DNA of 64,000 nucleotides from Symbiodinium natans (lineage: Eukaryota; Sar; Dinophyceae; Suessiales; Symbiodiniaceae). The DNA is taken from assembly GCA_905221605.1 (NCBI GenBank), contig CAJNDS010002273.1:1-64000 (forward strand), written 5' to 3'. The position numbers were made by a program, and so were the translations under genes. Below are positions 23,501-35,317 of the stretch, one piece after another; position 1 is the stretch's first letter, and each line of letters starts with the position of its first letter. The notes below the pieces were generated by a model that did not search any database, was not told where the DNA came from, and was given only the letters and a program-made list of their open reading frames with translations.

Positions 23501-26126
23501 GCCTCGCCAACGGCAGAAAAAGCCGCAGGCGGTGTTTGGAGGTAGCGGATTCCTGCACTTGTGGTAGTACAGATTGGGATTCAGAGCGGGGCTGGTGACG
23601 ATGGGGCAGGGTTTGGGTGAACACTGCAATGACGAAGAAACGGGCAAGCCCGTGGGCCAGATTTCGCCGTCAGGTTCACAAGTGTATTCTGTGGGCCCTG
23701 ACACGTAGTCAAAACCATCTCCACAAGAAACTCTGCAAGTGTCGCCGGTTCTCATGGTGCGGTTACATGGCGAAGATGGATCTTGCTGAATGCCAGTGCC
23801 GCTGGGCTGCCCACGGGTGCACGTCTTTGGAATGCAACTGGCACCATACGTGTATACCCACCACTGCAGCTCACTCGACCGCGAGCGCCCACAATACAGG
23901 CGGGCGGCCCGGCTGTAGTAGTACCGGCTGTAACGGCCTCTACTTTGCTTGTAACCAGGCTTGCATCGCAAGGAGCACTGAGTACGGAATGCAAACGGGC
24001 CCCCGTAGCATGTTGTCAGGTCCCAGTTGCGGCTGCCGAGTCGGTTTACGAGGGCCTGCTCCTGAGAGGGTGGTTTGCAGTAGGATGATGCGTTGGATTC
24101 ATGAACTTCCAACATCGAGGTGCTGTTGGAGATGTTGGATGCGTTGCACTGAAGAGATGCTGTCTCCAGCTGAAGCACTGGCTCCCCATCCACCAGCACA
24201 CACGTCCTCTCTTCGGCCACTGCACCTTCGCTAAGGGACACGACCGTCGTAGTACTGTTGCCGACAGTGACTTCTGTGGAGTTCTCGCCTGTGAAGTTGT
24301 CCGGCAGACTGCACATCGAAGAGCAATTTTCCCCCAAGCTTACGTTGATGCAGTCGGTGACAAATCCAGGAGCCACGAGATCAGGGCAAACGACGGCTTG
24401 GAACGGCGTGATGTTGCCCAAGAGCTCACCGTGGGTGCCACATGTCAGCGTTGCGTTCTCTCCAGTATAGCCATCAGCAGCAGAAACGATGCAGGTCTCA
24501 CCAGCAACTATCCCACTGCAATTGTCGACGGCACCTCAGCTGCGAACCCCAAATCTTACCATCTCTTACAGAACTCTTGGGTAGATCGCGGGCAAGTCAT
24601 GAAACTCACTGCCAATCACTGAGAAGGCGACCCAGCACGTCCGGCAAGAATGTGCAGTAAACCACCTCTGCCACGCACGCCGGCGCCATGTTAGGAAGGT
24701 TCGCCGGCGTCAGATTTCCAGAGCTGTCCACGACCGCATAGCCTTCTGAATCCGCTGTCGTCGGGCCAACATTGCAAACCAGGACAACTCCTTCCCCAGC
24801 GTAGCCTGGGATGCATTCTGCGGCACACATGGCACCCTCAGTCTGGTTTGTGCAGTCGTGCTCAAGGTATGGCTGGGCAAAGGCTGATAAAGCACTCAGG
24901 TTGCCACAGCTAGGCAGGCTGCATTGCAGAGATATGTTTGTGAAAGAGCCGCTGCTTGTGCAGGTCGCCTCTGAGGATCCAGAAGCCAAGAGGCCTTCAC
25001 CGCACGTGGCAAAGCAAGACTCGCCAACTGTAGCATTTTCACACGCCGTGGAGTCGATGCCAAACCCCATTGGCAAGTTGTCGGTGCAAATGTTCGCTGT
25101 GCATTCCGGAACAGTACCACTCAGAACAACTCCACCCAAAGCACCGGTAGTGCAGTTCCACACGGCTGGAGTTCCGTTGTAGCCATCAGCACAGGCAACC
25201 GAACAGGAGGAGCCAGAAGGCGTACCATCACAGTCATGAAGTAAGCTGAGGGCATCCAGAGCTTCGGGTGTCGAGCAGAAAGAAAGCTCGCATGTAGGGG
25301 GCGATCCAACAAAATTGCCATCTTGGTCACAAGTGAAGGACCCGGGCTCACCTGTGAAGCCCTCCTCACAACTGGCCGTGCAGTTGTCGCCAAGACTCAG
25401 ATTCAAACAATCGGCCACCTCACTTCCCTCTACTGATGGTAGAGTCGCCAGATTGCAAGGAGCAGCTGGCACTAGGGTGCTGGAGGTTGTGGTGGTGATC
25501 GTGGTTGTTTGTGTGATGTGGGCGGTGGTGGCGGTGTAGTAGGGTTTCTGGTGGTACCTTCTCCACCAACGCGGTCCCCAAGCACGGTGATGTCGGTAGA
25601 AGCTGCGATCTTCGAGCGACTCGTTTGTGGGAGCCATGAATGCAGCTCTCTGATTTTTGCGTTGCAGCAGACACACGTTCTCAGTCAGGGCGCACTTGCT
25701 CGCAAGGCTTTGCAAGCTGCTTCTCATCATTGATGTTCCACAAGTACCACAGGATTGTGGACATATCATATGGACAAAGAGTGTAGAGGGCACGACAGAA
25801 CCGCACAAGCCACAGGCAATAGCCGAGACATCTTCCTCACAGTCCTCTACTTTCAAATGTGTGCACACGTCGCCAAGGATGCTTACATGCGCATCGGTGC
25901 AATTCAGCTGGCTTGCGATGCACTCAAGATAGACACCAAAATCTGCATCACAGAGCCCGAGCTGGGTCCTGTTACCATTGTAACGGACCATCTTTGTCAA
26001 GTCACACTTGCCCTGCGAGTTGTTGCCGGTGCCTGCCGCCACAGCAGCTGTGCCCAACGTGAGGCACATGGCCAACTTGATCAGTACAAAGACTGTCATC
26101 CGCATGAAGACTGGAGAGCCAACCAT
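20564..26126 (-). CDS. Secreted/surface sushi-LamG protein, copy 2
   Basis: ATG at 26,126. Exon 1 26126-24632, intron 24631-24535 (GT...AG), exon 2 from 24534. Order: signal peptide; ShK-like Cys cluster (about residues 60-135); Thr-rich linker; four sushi modules in exon 1 and about eight in exon 2, the first split by the intron; two LamG/concanavalin-like domains of about 200 residues (about 22,790-22,170 and 22,150-21,570; motifs TFTYEAWV, TWYHLAA, ARIWNVARSEAQ, GLLAWWPLTTDL); then a Ser/Thr stalk encoded by minisatellite DNA. The stalk frame breaks near 21,215. Read in the Ser/Thr frame, the far end reaches GTGAGT at 20,563, a good donor, so a further 3' exon is expected. No membrane anchor is visible. 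Probable extracellular adhesion or recognition protein, possibly mucin-like (inference). The ShK resemblance is structural; nothing suggests a toxin. Confidence 0.8.
20609..21503. repeat. Coding minisatellite of the Ser/Thr stalk
   Basis: 20,609-20,850 is a 12-bp repeat (GGAGGTGGAAAT) in about 20 copies; 20,850-21,503 is a GGTGGN-type repeat with higher-order blocks (a block containing GGACGTGGTGGGCGTGG recurs about five times). On the minus strand the units encode Ile-Ser-Thr-Ser and Thr/Ser runs in the gene's frame, and Pro-, His- or Val-rich runs in others. An irregular GGTAGGTGG at about 21,210 coincides with the frame break. Confidence 0.9.
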
Positions 26127-27135
26127 TCTATGGCAATCTAGGAATCTAGGAGGCCTCTAAAACTGCAACAACTCAGCCAAAGGCTTCGTGCTGAAAATGA
26201 CAAAGCGCTGCGAAACCTGTCTTTGCAGTCCTGCTGACTGACAGGACGATTGGTGCGAAAACCAGCGGTTTCAGCAAGCAATCTAACAACTTTTTGTTAG
26301 CCGCCATCGGTGCACTGTCTCATGCAGATCTCAGTCTCGCGTGGCCGAACAGATCTGAGGAGGCCTGAAGCAAGTCGTGCTAGCAATGATTCGCATTGTA
26401 TCGCAGTGTCAATGAGATTCCTCAGGCCCCAAGCAGGAACAGGAAACACCTGGGGTTAGCACGACTCATCCCAGCAGTCATGGTGCCTGGCAGTCAAGCG
26501 CCCGCAAGTCGCTTCGCCTCATCGACACATTTGCCAAGTCACGGGTCTTGAGACCGTGCCTTCGATCTCTTTTTTGGCACACGCCTAGCTGCTCTCAACA
26601 GCGCGCCTTGAAGTTTGCCTCTAGCTTGTCGATCATGAGCCCGGCCTGCCGCCATAGAGATGATGGAAGCACTGATTGTGATGATCAAGCAAAACCACAC
26701 ATGAGCAATGTCGTGGCACCAGCCTCCTGCCAACTTCGGCCTTCTTCGGTCTAAACAAAACATGGCAAATGCAGTATCTGCAGTAGACTGCAGTATACGG
26801 TACTCTAGTATACTGCATTATATTGTGGTACACTCCATAGTGTAGTGTATGCAATACTGGAGTTTGTCTCCTTTGCAACGTAAAATACTTCGAAAGCATC
26901 AGCCAGGCACACCTGAGGCCCTCAGTATACATTGTAAAATGGTATACTACAGAATACTGCAGAACATAGCACTTTTGGTGTTTCCTAACACAGTCCATAA
27001 CACTTCCAACTTTCAAGCATGACCCTGAAGCTCCCAACAACAAACAGGCAGCAAAAGACCATCACACCTACTACCAACTGTGACAATCGTACCACTGCCC
27101 AGGCTGCGTACGCGATGCCCAGCTGTAAACTTTCC
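26127..27135. other. 5' flank of sushi gene, copy 2
   Basis: Counterpart of 4,101-5,090 with small indels (an extra GGAATCTA near the start; a shortened TACTCTCTAGTA). No exon seen. Contains the GTATACTGCAG cluster at 26,768-26,965. Confidence 0.4.
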
Positions 27136-27200
27136 TACTGCTGCTGCTACTGCTGCTGCCACTACTACTACGACTACTACGAATACGACTACTACAACTG

Positions 27201-27233
<33 letters not shown>

Positions 27234-27234
27234 T

Positions 27235-27303
<69 letters not shown>

Positions 27304-27352
27304 CACTGCCACTGCCACTACCACTACCACTACCACCACCACCACTACCAAT
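27136..27352. repeat. (TAC)n microsatellite, copy 2, expanded
   Basis: Longer pure TAC core (about 27,198-27,302) than copy 1, showing array length change after the duplication. Confidence 0.9.
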
Positions 27353-27965
27353 ACTACATGCTTTTTGCAACAGGCTTCGCACTACTACTACATCCTGAAC
27401 CCTGAACCCTGAGCTACCATGGCCCGGCCTTGTGCGTGAATTTCGCTCGGCATTCTCTCCCGTGGCCTGCTCATTATAACTTGTGCTGCTCGGTATTATT
27501 TCGCGCTGAACCGCGGCGGACACGCCAGCAAACACCTATTTGCCAGACCACTATGTCTCTTCTGTGGTCGTCCCGATAGAGAAGACACAATGAATGACTC
27601 CAAAGCTTCTTGCGGGCAATCCGTATTGATCAAAGCTTAGGCGGCTTCATGCATTCCTGTATATTTCAAGGTGGGGAACAACTGAAACTGGAAGTTGGAT
27701 CATTCCCGCCTTGGATCAGAAAAAATTGCCGCTGCTGGCGGGCGCTGCAGCAGCAGGCGCTGTAGCAGCCGGCCTGACCAGGGTTTCACCCAGCTGTCAG
27801 CCACACTAGGGGCGATGACACCACCACTTAAATCACCGTTGGACACCACACTGTGATCTGAGAAATGCCATTGTTTTCCGGGATGGTTTAGTCACGCAGG
27901 ATGCATGCTGCCGTTTCTTCGATACTGGGCACTTCTAGCATGTTCAAAGACAAACTGAAGTGAAA

Positions 27966-28257
27966 AGGAAGAAACAGCAATACGGCGAATGCCAAAACCA
28001 AGCAAATTGCAGCCCAACAAACCCGTGAAGTCACAGACATCAGCTTATCACTCAAACCATTCTTCGTGGTCACAGGTCCAATGGTTCGGGAACATCATCT
28101 CCCACGTCTCCGTCCGATCCCAGAGTCATGAAAGCCCGGGAGGAACCAGAGGAATCACTCCCGCCTAGTCCCCATATGCAAGTTTACGAATCAGGGGGTG
28201 TAGAAGGGGGAACTCGGCCCTAACCCTGACCAGTCTTGGAAAGATAAGAGGTCAGCT
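27966..28257. other. Copy-2-specific insertion (or copy-1 deletion)
   Basis: Copy 1 reads GAAGTGAAA directly into CTTGGTTTGGGG (5,861-5,878); copy 2 has about 290 bp between them. The insert has no clear inverted repeats, no poly-A and no supported ORF. Origin unknown. Confidence 0.7.
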
Positions 28258-28320
28258 TGGTTTGGGGCCTAGAGTTTAGGGGATCAACAACCCCTCAAAC
28301 TTAACACAACTCGTAAGGCC

Positions 28321-28596
28321 ATGCAGACAAGCCAATCCTGGTTTCGCTGGTTCTTCGCGTCTGTGGCCTCTGCCTGGCCCAGCGTGCTCAAGAGCGTCTT
28401 TTTTGCTTTTCTTTTTTTGACTATTCCTGATACTGGTGCTTTTCAGACAAGTGCTGCCATGAATGTTATTGGCCGAAGAGTTTCGACCACACAGCAGAGA
28501 GTGACGAATGAAGATCTTTGGCCCTCACCCCCTCCCACCCCTGGGTGCATTTCTGCTTGTCATCGTGTGAAACCTGTGCAGCAATGCAGGTCCTGA
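28321..28596 (+). CDS. Hypothetical 91-aa protein with N-terminal hydrophobic segment, copy 2
   Basis: Same start, stop and length as 5931-6206, with Phe instead of Val in the hydrophobic core. No domain recognised. The upstream sequence differs from copy 1 only by the 290-bp insertion ending 63 bp before the ATG. Confidence 0.35.
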   Translation: MQTSQSWFRWFFASVASAWPSVLKSVFFAFLFLTIPDTGAFQTSAAMNVIGRRVSTTQQRVTNEDLWPSPPPTPGCISACHRVKPVQQCRS

Positions 28597-28599
28597 CCC

Positions 28600-29520
28600 C
28601 CTAAACCCTGAACCCCTAAACCCTAAACCGCCCAAAGCCTTGCTGACTCTTGGGGCGCCGGCACAAAGTCTGCAAGCTGCATGGAAACTGCAAGGATGGA
28701 GTCGTCATCGTGGGTCTTGCAACAAGAAACTTGCAGAGGGGTTTAGGGTTTAGGGTTTAGGGCCTAGGGTTTCGGGTTTAGGGATCAATACCCGGATCCC
28801 GATCCCCTTAAGGGTTCCGACCAAATCACCCAACAGTAGTATAGGGTACTATGTGGGGGGACTCTACTTTGTGGATCCTCCCAGGAATTCTGCATATCTT
28901 CCCAAGTTACAACTTGGAAGGCAAAACGTTAGGCGGCCCTAAACCCTAAACCCAAACCCCTAACCCCTAACCCCTAAACCCTAAACCCTAAACCCTAAAC
29001 CCTAAACCCTGAACCCAAAAGGCCCCAAACCCTAAACCAGCGGCTGCGGAGCCTTGTTTTCAAGCTGCAGCTCCAGTGTCACCTTCTGGCCCCTGTAAAG
29101 TTCTTTGACCTGGCGGGTTGGAGGACGGCAAACACCTACTTAAGTCAGTTTTCTAGTAACTCTAGTATAATTATGGCCCCTCTGTTTCGGGTACCCCAAA
29201 ATTATCGGGGGCCGCCGTAGAATAGGGACCCCAGACAGGACCATGTGTTAGAGAAGTGACCGAAACCCTAAACCCTAAACCCTTTGTGCAATGGACTTTG
29301 GCGGCTGCCGGCAAACATGCAACTTCTTAAACCCTAAACCCTAAACCCTCAACCCCAAACCCCAAACCAAAAAAGAACCCTAAAATCTAAACCCTAACCA
29401 TGAGCAGACATGCCAGACGGACGTGGTGCTTCAGGGGAAGCTCGGCGCGCGAGAGGAAGTCATGATCCTCTCGAGCAAGCAAGGGGGGGTGGGGGGTTTA
29501 GGAGTTAAGGTTTAGGGATA
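28600..29520. repeat. Interspersed telomere-like arrays, copy 2
   Basis: Same positions as in copy 1 but partly longer: 28,601-28,629 (C-rich top), 28,739-28,785 (G), 28,938-29,037 (C, clearly expanded), 29,266-29,283 (C), 29,328-29,400 (C), 29,505-29,520 (G). Expansion and contraction since the duplication is directly visible. Confidence 0.9.
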
Positions 29521-30381
29521 TAAGGTTCAGAAGGAGGAATTTCAGGGAACCTCTTAGGGGTACATCTGACTGTGTCATCACGTGCCGTGTTTATGAAACC
29601 CACCTCACCACCTGTGAGGTCGTAGTCCCAGATGGAGAAGATAATCACCTAAGACATGCGGCGCGTTTTGGGGGATCTGAGCAGGGGTGTGATTTCCATC
29701 CTTGACTGAAAACTCTCCTGGCTCTTCCCACCTCCGTCCCCTGGATGAAGAACTCAAACTTCTCGTTCCACACGGGATCCGTGACGCTGACCTTCAGTGC
29801 CATGCCAGCTTCAAGTTCTTTCCCCGAGTACTGCCTGGACTCTGCATCTTGTCTGGCCTAACACAGCAGATGTGCTGCTGCCCAGCATGTTCGGAAGCAC
29901 TTGGGCAAAAAGCCCAGAGGCCCAAGTCCCACACAACATGCTCGGTCTGTTGCACCTCCTGGCCCACGCGCACCTTCCGAATCCATGCGAAGTCTATGGA
30001 GTCTTCTCGGTGTGCAGCAACTGCCACCACGAAGCTGTCGTGAGCCCACTTTTGGGTAAATCCGCTGACGAATCCGACATGTGTGCGTCCAGCATCAGCC
30101 AGTGGATACTTTTGCCCCTCAGATCCCGTAACAGCTGGGCTCTTGCCAGGGTTTGTTGACCGCTGCATCATCAACAGGGGCTGACTCATCTCTGGCTGCA
30201 GATGTTTCTGCCTACGCCTAACTCCTAGGCTACATCCTAAACCCTAAACCCTTATAAACTCTAAACCCTAAACCCTTAAACCCTAAACCCTACAGCTGCT
30301 ACTCCGCATTCCGGTCGCCTTGACGAACGGATCGAGACTTCCACTGAAAAGCGAAGCTTGCAGGCCGGTCGCTCGCAGCAC
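28629..30381 (-). CDS. C2-domain protein, partial multi-exon gene, copy 2
   Basis: Exons by homology to copy 1: 30381-30319, 29973-29929, 29791-29732, 29648-29604, 29109-29038 and 28715-28629. Splice signals are unchanged (donors GC, GA, GT, GT for the C2 core) and no stop or frameshift was seen in the recognised exons, so both copies may be functional. Predicted Ca2+/phospholipid-binding module. The start of the gene was not found; upstream exons may lie at 31.8-32.7 kb as in copy 1. Confidence 0.62.
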
Positions 30382-32979
30382 CTTGGGGCAGCAGAGAGAC
30401 GAAGCAATATATTCAAAAACAGATACACATAAATAAATAAATACATATATATATGTATATATATATATATATGAGTGTATGTAATATATATATGTATGTA
30501 TGTATACAGTTGAATATTCATACGCTTTGTACATTTTAGTATCATGTGCTAAGCAAATAAATGCAGTAACAAAATCACATCATGTTTTCTTTGAACTATA
30601 GCATCATAGCAGCGTTGCCCGCCAGAGGCGCAAGTGTGAATATGGTACGGGGGCATTGCCAACAGTCGAATGTGGTGCCCTTTTTGATGCCGAGGGCTCT
30701 TTAACTCTTCAATTAGAATTGTTCTGTCCAGGCGTCGGGCGCGATTGGCTCTATTTTGTGTCGTTCGGGGGGGGTGCAACTCACCATCCTGCCTGTTGCA
30801 AAGCTGCCCTTGAGCAGTCCGGGATGTGTTTAGGGTCTGCAGGGCTTGGGGGTGCGGGGGTGGGGGGGGGGGGGTCAATTGCAACATTTCCCCCCCCCCC
30901 CCCCCACCCCCAGCTCCCCCAACAAGCCCCCCAGGTTCACGAAGATTTGTTGGTAGCGGCCTCAAAACTAGGAGCGTCTAGTTGTCGGTGGTACCGACTT
31001 GCCAGATGGTTGGTGCATTCTGAGTGGACAGTGCTTGCAATTCACCAAGGCCCCATGCTTCGAGGAGGACCTTCTTTCCCTTGGGTGACGGAGTTGCCTG
31101 GGCAGTTTAATGACTGTGCGCGCTCATGAACACAGCGTGCCCAGAAAAATGACCAGTAGACCCTAGGGTTCAGGGTTTAGGCATGGTTAAGGGCAATTCA
31201 AAGCGTTGTTGTAGTGGTTTGGGGTTAGGACAACTCAGACTTCAGTGCCGACGAAAGAGGGGAAGCTTGTCAGGGCCTAAGCAACCCCATGCCTTGGGAT
31301 GTTCCCCCTTGTAATACTTGCAGTCCGTAGTAGGGATCATAATAGGGGCCGGGGGCACTGTAATCCCAATAGTTTAAGGGGGAACATCCCAACCGTCCCA
31401 AGCCATGTCCTAAACCACAAGAACAACTACTTGGGCGCGGCCTGCATGCGGCGACTGCTTTGCACAGCAGCTGCCAGGCCCATGAACCTCGGCACATCCC
31501 CGAACGCAGGTTAAGAATTTTATAGTTAACTAAATATATCGATTCTTATGTTACTTTTTATGGTAATACTAATTTTGGTATGAATCATATGGCTGTGGGT
31601 CAGAAAGGGTATGTCACGGTGTTCCGCCCCCCCGCCTCCGTCATGTACGTCTGTTGCACCCCGTTGTGTCATACGTACGTCGCGGGCTCCCAATAGCACA
31701 AACGGTTGCAAGGACTTCGCAAGCCTATTTTAACGGGGAGGCGCGCGACACGTGTTGGGGTCGGGGTATTAAAACAAACCCCAAACCCCAAACCCTGAAC
31801 CCTGAACAAACCCTCGTAGCTCCTGGGTAGTCCAAGTCACTTCGTCCCTTCTTGATCCACCTCTGGGGCGGCCTCCAGAGGTTTTTTTTTCCATAGGTTT
31901 GTTTTTTCCATCCTTTTCGGTTTAGGGTTTAAAGCGATTGTTTTGGGCTTGGGTCCCAAAAAAACGTGACCGAGCCGTTTTGTGTTGTGTTGCTAGAGCT
32001 GACTACTCAACTTTTTCTGCGTTGCTCCCGGCGGCCGGCCTCAAACCTGCGCTCATAGGAATGCATCTGGGGGCGGAGCCGAGATCCACAAACGAATCCA
32101 TTTGAAGGTAGGGGGGCTCTGTGTAAAGGGGGAGGAATGAGGAGACAGCATGCCAAAGAACGAGGGCTTAGGCTTTGGGGTTTAGGTTGTTTTGGCCTGC
32201 CGAGCTGGCCAAGTCGCACTTTGCGGTCACACGCATACAGGCATCTTGTTGTGTGGTTCTGAAACGAGACCGGAATCTAAACTGAAACAGTCTTTCACAC
32301 AAAGCCAAGAAGTTTAGCCCCGTGCGCTAAGCACATGAATGTTTGAGGGAGCTGCTGGGCACTCCCTGCCTCGCGCCATCCTGCTGGCTTCTGCCACTCG
32401 GAAGGCCCGAGCAACTCTCCAGGGTTCAAGCCTTAGAACGCCAAAGGGTTTAAGGGTGAAAAATTAGGGTATGATGAGATCAAGGCTGTGAGACTTCGGT
32501 GCAACACGACATTTGGCGCAGATGATGCAAGCTCCACCCACGGACGACTGTGAGTGCTGGGTCGGGAATGGTACCCACCCCAACTGCGCAACTTTTGGAA
32601 GTTCGACTGGGAAGATGAGCTGAAGTAGGTCGGAACCTCCGACCCCGAAAGCTTCCAGCAGTATCCCACTAAGGTGCCCGGTGCCCGGCTCTGCCAGTGC
32701 TCTGCAGCATTTTGCAGGTATCGCGAAAGCGCTTCGGCCCCTACCTGGCAGCACCCTCTCTCCCGCCCCTCCTCCGACCCTAGCGACTGGTAGATGCAAC
32801 ATGTAACTGGTGTCCATTGGTTTAGCGCGTAAGGATTTCTAGTTCAGGCCCTTTGTCAATCCGGAGAGACGAGATGTCACTCCACATTTGAGGTCTTTGT
32901 CCGACCCAAATTCGGGTCTATATGCTTGTAGAGGCACCCCTTTCAGTCTGAGAACAAGATCAACAAGAAGAGCTTCAGG
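30382..32979. other. Repeat-rich non-coding stretch, copy 2
   Basis: Counterpart of 8,028-11,267 with about 0.7 kb missing (junction near 31,711, where CAAGGAC meets TTCGCAAGCC). Holds a TA/TG microsatellite (30,440-30,510), a G-run then C-run hairpin (30,857-30,907), a fold-back element (31,294-31,392) and a candidate exon at about 31,818-31,874 (PPQRWIKKGRSDLDY on the minus strand). 32,464-32,700 keeps an open minus-strand frame (VGGSDLLQLIFPVELPKV), but two frames are open there, so no exon is called. Confidence 0.5.
31294..31392. mobile_element. Fold-back (MITE-like) element, family A, member 2
   Basis: TTGGGATGTTCCCCCTTGTA on the left, TTTAAGGGGGAACATCCCAA on the right. It is the duplicate of member 1, so the insertion predates the segmental duplication. 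Confidence 0.75.
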
Positions 32980-33420
32980 CATTTTTGTCACGGGTTCCAG
33001 GATATTCCTGGGTCCAGGTCGGAGGTGGATTTGGAGGACAGCTTTCTAGGGCAGGGGTGATAACACGTGGTGGAAAACTTGCGCAATCTGGGGAACACGC
33101 AGTGGCACCACAGGACCACACTCAACACAGTTTCGAGCCAGGTACGGTAACTGCAACGTACCCTGTCATGCACAGCAGCGTCTCTGAGCCCAAAGTGTTT
33201 ACACCTCCTGCAGCTTCCCTCTCCAGCCGCACCTCGCGCGCCATCTGAAACGGTGCACGCTTCTTCTCGTCCACGAGTGCTGGACAGGCCTGTTTCGAGA
33301 GTGCACCGAAAGCTCGCGGTCGAGGTGGCCTCTTATCTCAACGTCGGCTCATGTCCGTCGCATGCCTTCGGTGACACATCCGCGTAGTTCGTGGCCTAGC
33401 AACAACCTCTTTTCTTAGGG

Positions 33421-33550
33421 TAGGCACATGGTCCCTTAATATGGGCCATCAAAAGGGGACCCCTTATATACCCCTTGTATACCCTATACAACCCCACGGC
33501 CCATACTTCAGAACCCTTTAAAGGGGGTAAGGGACCAAACTAAGTGCCCA
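33421..33550. mobile_element. Fold-back element, family E
   Basis: Left TAGGCACATGGTCCCTTA and right TAAGGGACCAAACTAAGTGCCC form an inverted repeat; the interior has smaller palindromes (GGGACCCCTTATATACCCC). One copy seen. Confidence 0.5.
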
Positions 33551-34146
33551 TGAAAGTACCCTTCGATCTTGGAGCCATTCTTGGATGCTGTGGGTCCCTG
33601 GCGCGCCTGGGCCTCGAGTAGGGCCATGACCACGTCCTTGGATGGCACTCGACGCATCGCGTATCACTGCATTCTCGCAGAAGAGGTGGTGTCAATTACT
33701 GTACAGAGTCGCGCCGCTTGTTGTATGGGCAATTATCTGACAACCGCATGGGAGGTGTTGCGATTTTGCTGAAAGAAGTACTTCTTCAACATCTCTATAA
33801 TTACAACCACAGTACCTCGTTCTGCAGGTGCAGAGGGCGCACCTGGACTTACACATTTGTGGCCACTGACATTTGCCACGGCGCTTCGAAAAACACGAAA
33901 CGGCGGCAAATGTCAGTGCGTTTTGCCATGTACATATTTGAAATGTGTGCTTGCGACAGTGCGTCTTGTTCCGCAAACGTCGAACATCCTTCGTGGCATA
34001 GTGTATCTTAGTTACAGGGCATGTTCATCATTAACCGGAGTTGATGCTTGCGACCGTGCGTTTTGTTCCAGTCATGTCATCCACTGACTAAGGCAAAAAC
34101 ACCGCAATTACGAGTGCTTTTGTTTGCTGTTTAGGGGGATATGAAC

Positions 34147-34264
34147 ACTTGGAGGTTCATGGGTACTTATAACCTCAATAGTAAGTCTACTTTAAACCTA
34201 CTTAGAGCACTTAGCTTCTAAGCACAGTTATAATTGGGGGTATAAGTGCCCTGAACCTCCAAGT
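34147..34264. mobile_element. Fold-back element, family D
   Basis: ACTTGGAGGTTCATGGGTAC at the left and GTGCCCTGAACCTCCAAGT at the right are near-perfect inverted repeats; inner segments TTATAACC and TTATAATTGGGGG also pair. 118 bp, no ORF. Confidence 0.6.
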
Positions 34265-34439
34265 AGACCAGCAATTCCAACGAAAGTGCAAAACTCAAAG
34301 GGAAGCGCTCAGGCATATCGAGGATAGTCAGCAACTAGGAGTATACACAGGGTTTAGGGTTGAGGTTTAGGGTTTGGTGTCCCTGCAAACGACCTCTTTG
34401 CAAAGCATCCCACTCGTTCACAACATAGCCAGGTGAGGG

Positions 34440-35249
34440 GCGGAGTGACCGCCAGCAGCGGCATACATCAGCGCAGTACCTGAGCTATTGTTCGGATGAC
34501 CTCTTGCTGTGTCCCAACCTTGCTGCCGCGACTCCTCTCAAACTTGGCGGTGGCTCGCGCCAGTCCACCTCTGCTGGGAGTCACGATTCTTGGCGGCTCC
34601 AAGATACAGTAGTCGCAGTAGCACTCTTTCTACGAGATCCGCCTCATGCCCCAGCCAACGGGCCGTACCTGCAGCGACGCATTGATGAGGAGCTTGGATC
34701 TATGGCGGAACGAGGCAGTGGACGCAAGGAGCAGTATCACCCACTTAAGGAGTGCAGGTGGATCATCAGTAGCTCTCTCTTCCGGGGGCATCGCGATGGC
34801 TGCAACCCCTCCAGCATGTGGGTCTCAGTCTGAGCACAGAACCCGCCTTGGACGTTGCCACTCGCTGCTGCCAGGCATAGCCTTTGTGCGATGCGGAATG
34901 GGAACCGCCCTACATATCTACTGCCTCGTACTCGCTAGTCGCAGCAGCTCATGACCCCCATGCTTAAAAAACATTTCTCAGCTCCCCCACGCCCATTCCT
35001 CGAAGTGGGGATTCCGCTCAGTGGCCGCGCCATACTGCCTCAGTGTTTGGCTAAGGAGAAGGAAATCAGCCCTTGGACTTAAAAAAAAACAGTGGATGTG
35101 CAGTGGATACGCTTGGCAGGGCAGCGCGACATGAAATTCTACATCCCCTGCCAAAGTCCTCATAAATGAAAGCAAGGCCATTCCGTGAAGACTGCAAGCT
35201 TCAAAGCAGTGTGCCTCAGTACATCGGTGACGCCGTGGTGCAGCAAGGC
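34440..35249 (-). CDS. Ankyrin-repeat protein, two exons recognised
   Basis: Exon 35249-35184, after GAAAG|G, reads ALLHHGVTDVLRHTALKLAVFT and ends at a GA donor. Exon 34480-34440, after CTCAG|G, reads (G)TALMYAAAGGHS and ends before GC. Both carry the ankyrin signature (TAL.LA, TALM.AA..GH). Intervening and outer exons were not identified, and the two could belong to separate genes. Ankyrin repeats mediate protein-protein contacts; no more specific role can be given. Confidence 0.45.
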
Positions 35250-35317
35250 CTTTCAGAGCATGCAATAGAACCCTTTTGGAACCCGGACTCGGACAAGCTT
35301 GCTGAGGCGACAACGCT

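Larger units (their letters stand above)
22024..32979. repeat. Segmental duplication, copy 2 (left end unresolved)
   Basis: Direct repeat of 1-11,267. Copy-2 features absent from copy 1: an insertion of about 290 bp at 27,966-28,257 and longer TAC and telomere-like arrays. The true left boundary lies at or left of 22,024 but cannot be set because copy 1 is cut by the window edge. The right boundary is after CTTCAGG at 32,979. Confidence 0.92.
32980..34430. other. Spacer right of the duplication
   Basis: No supported gene. Contains two fold-back elements (33,421-33,550; 34,147-34,264), a perfect 14-bp inverted repeat CACTGACATTTGCC/GGCAAATGTCAGTG (33,864-33,917), an imperfect direct repeat (TGCGACAGTGCGTCTTGTTCC at about 33,951 and TGCGACCGTGCGTTTTGTTCC at about 34,047) and a short TTTAGGG stretch (34,348-34,373). 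Confidence 0.5.
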
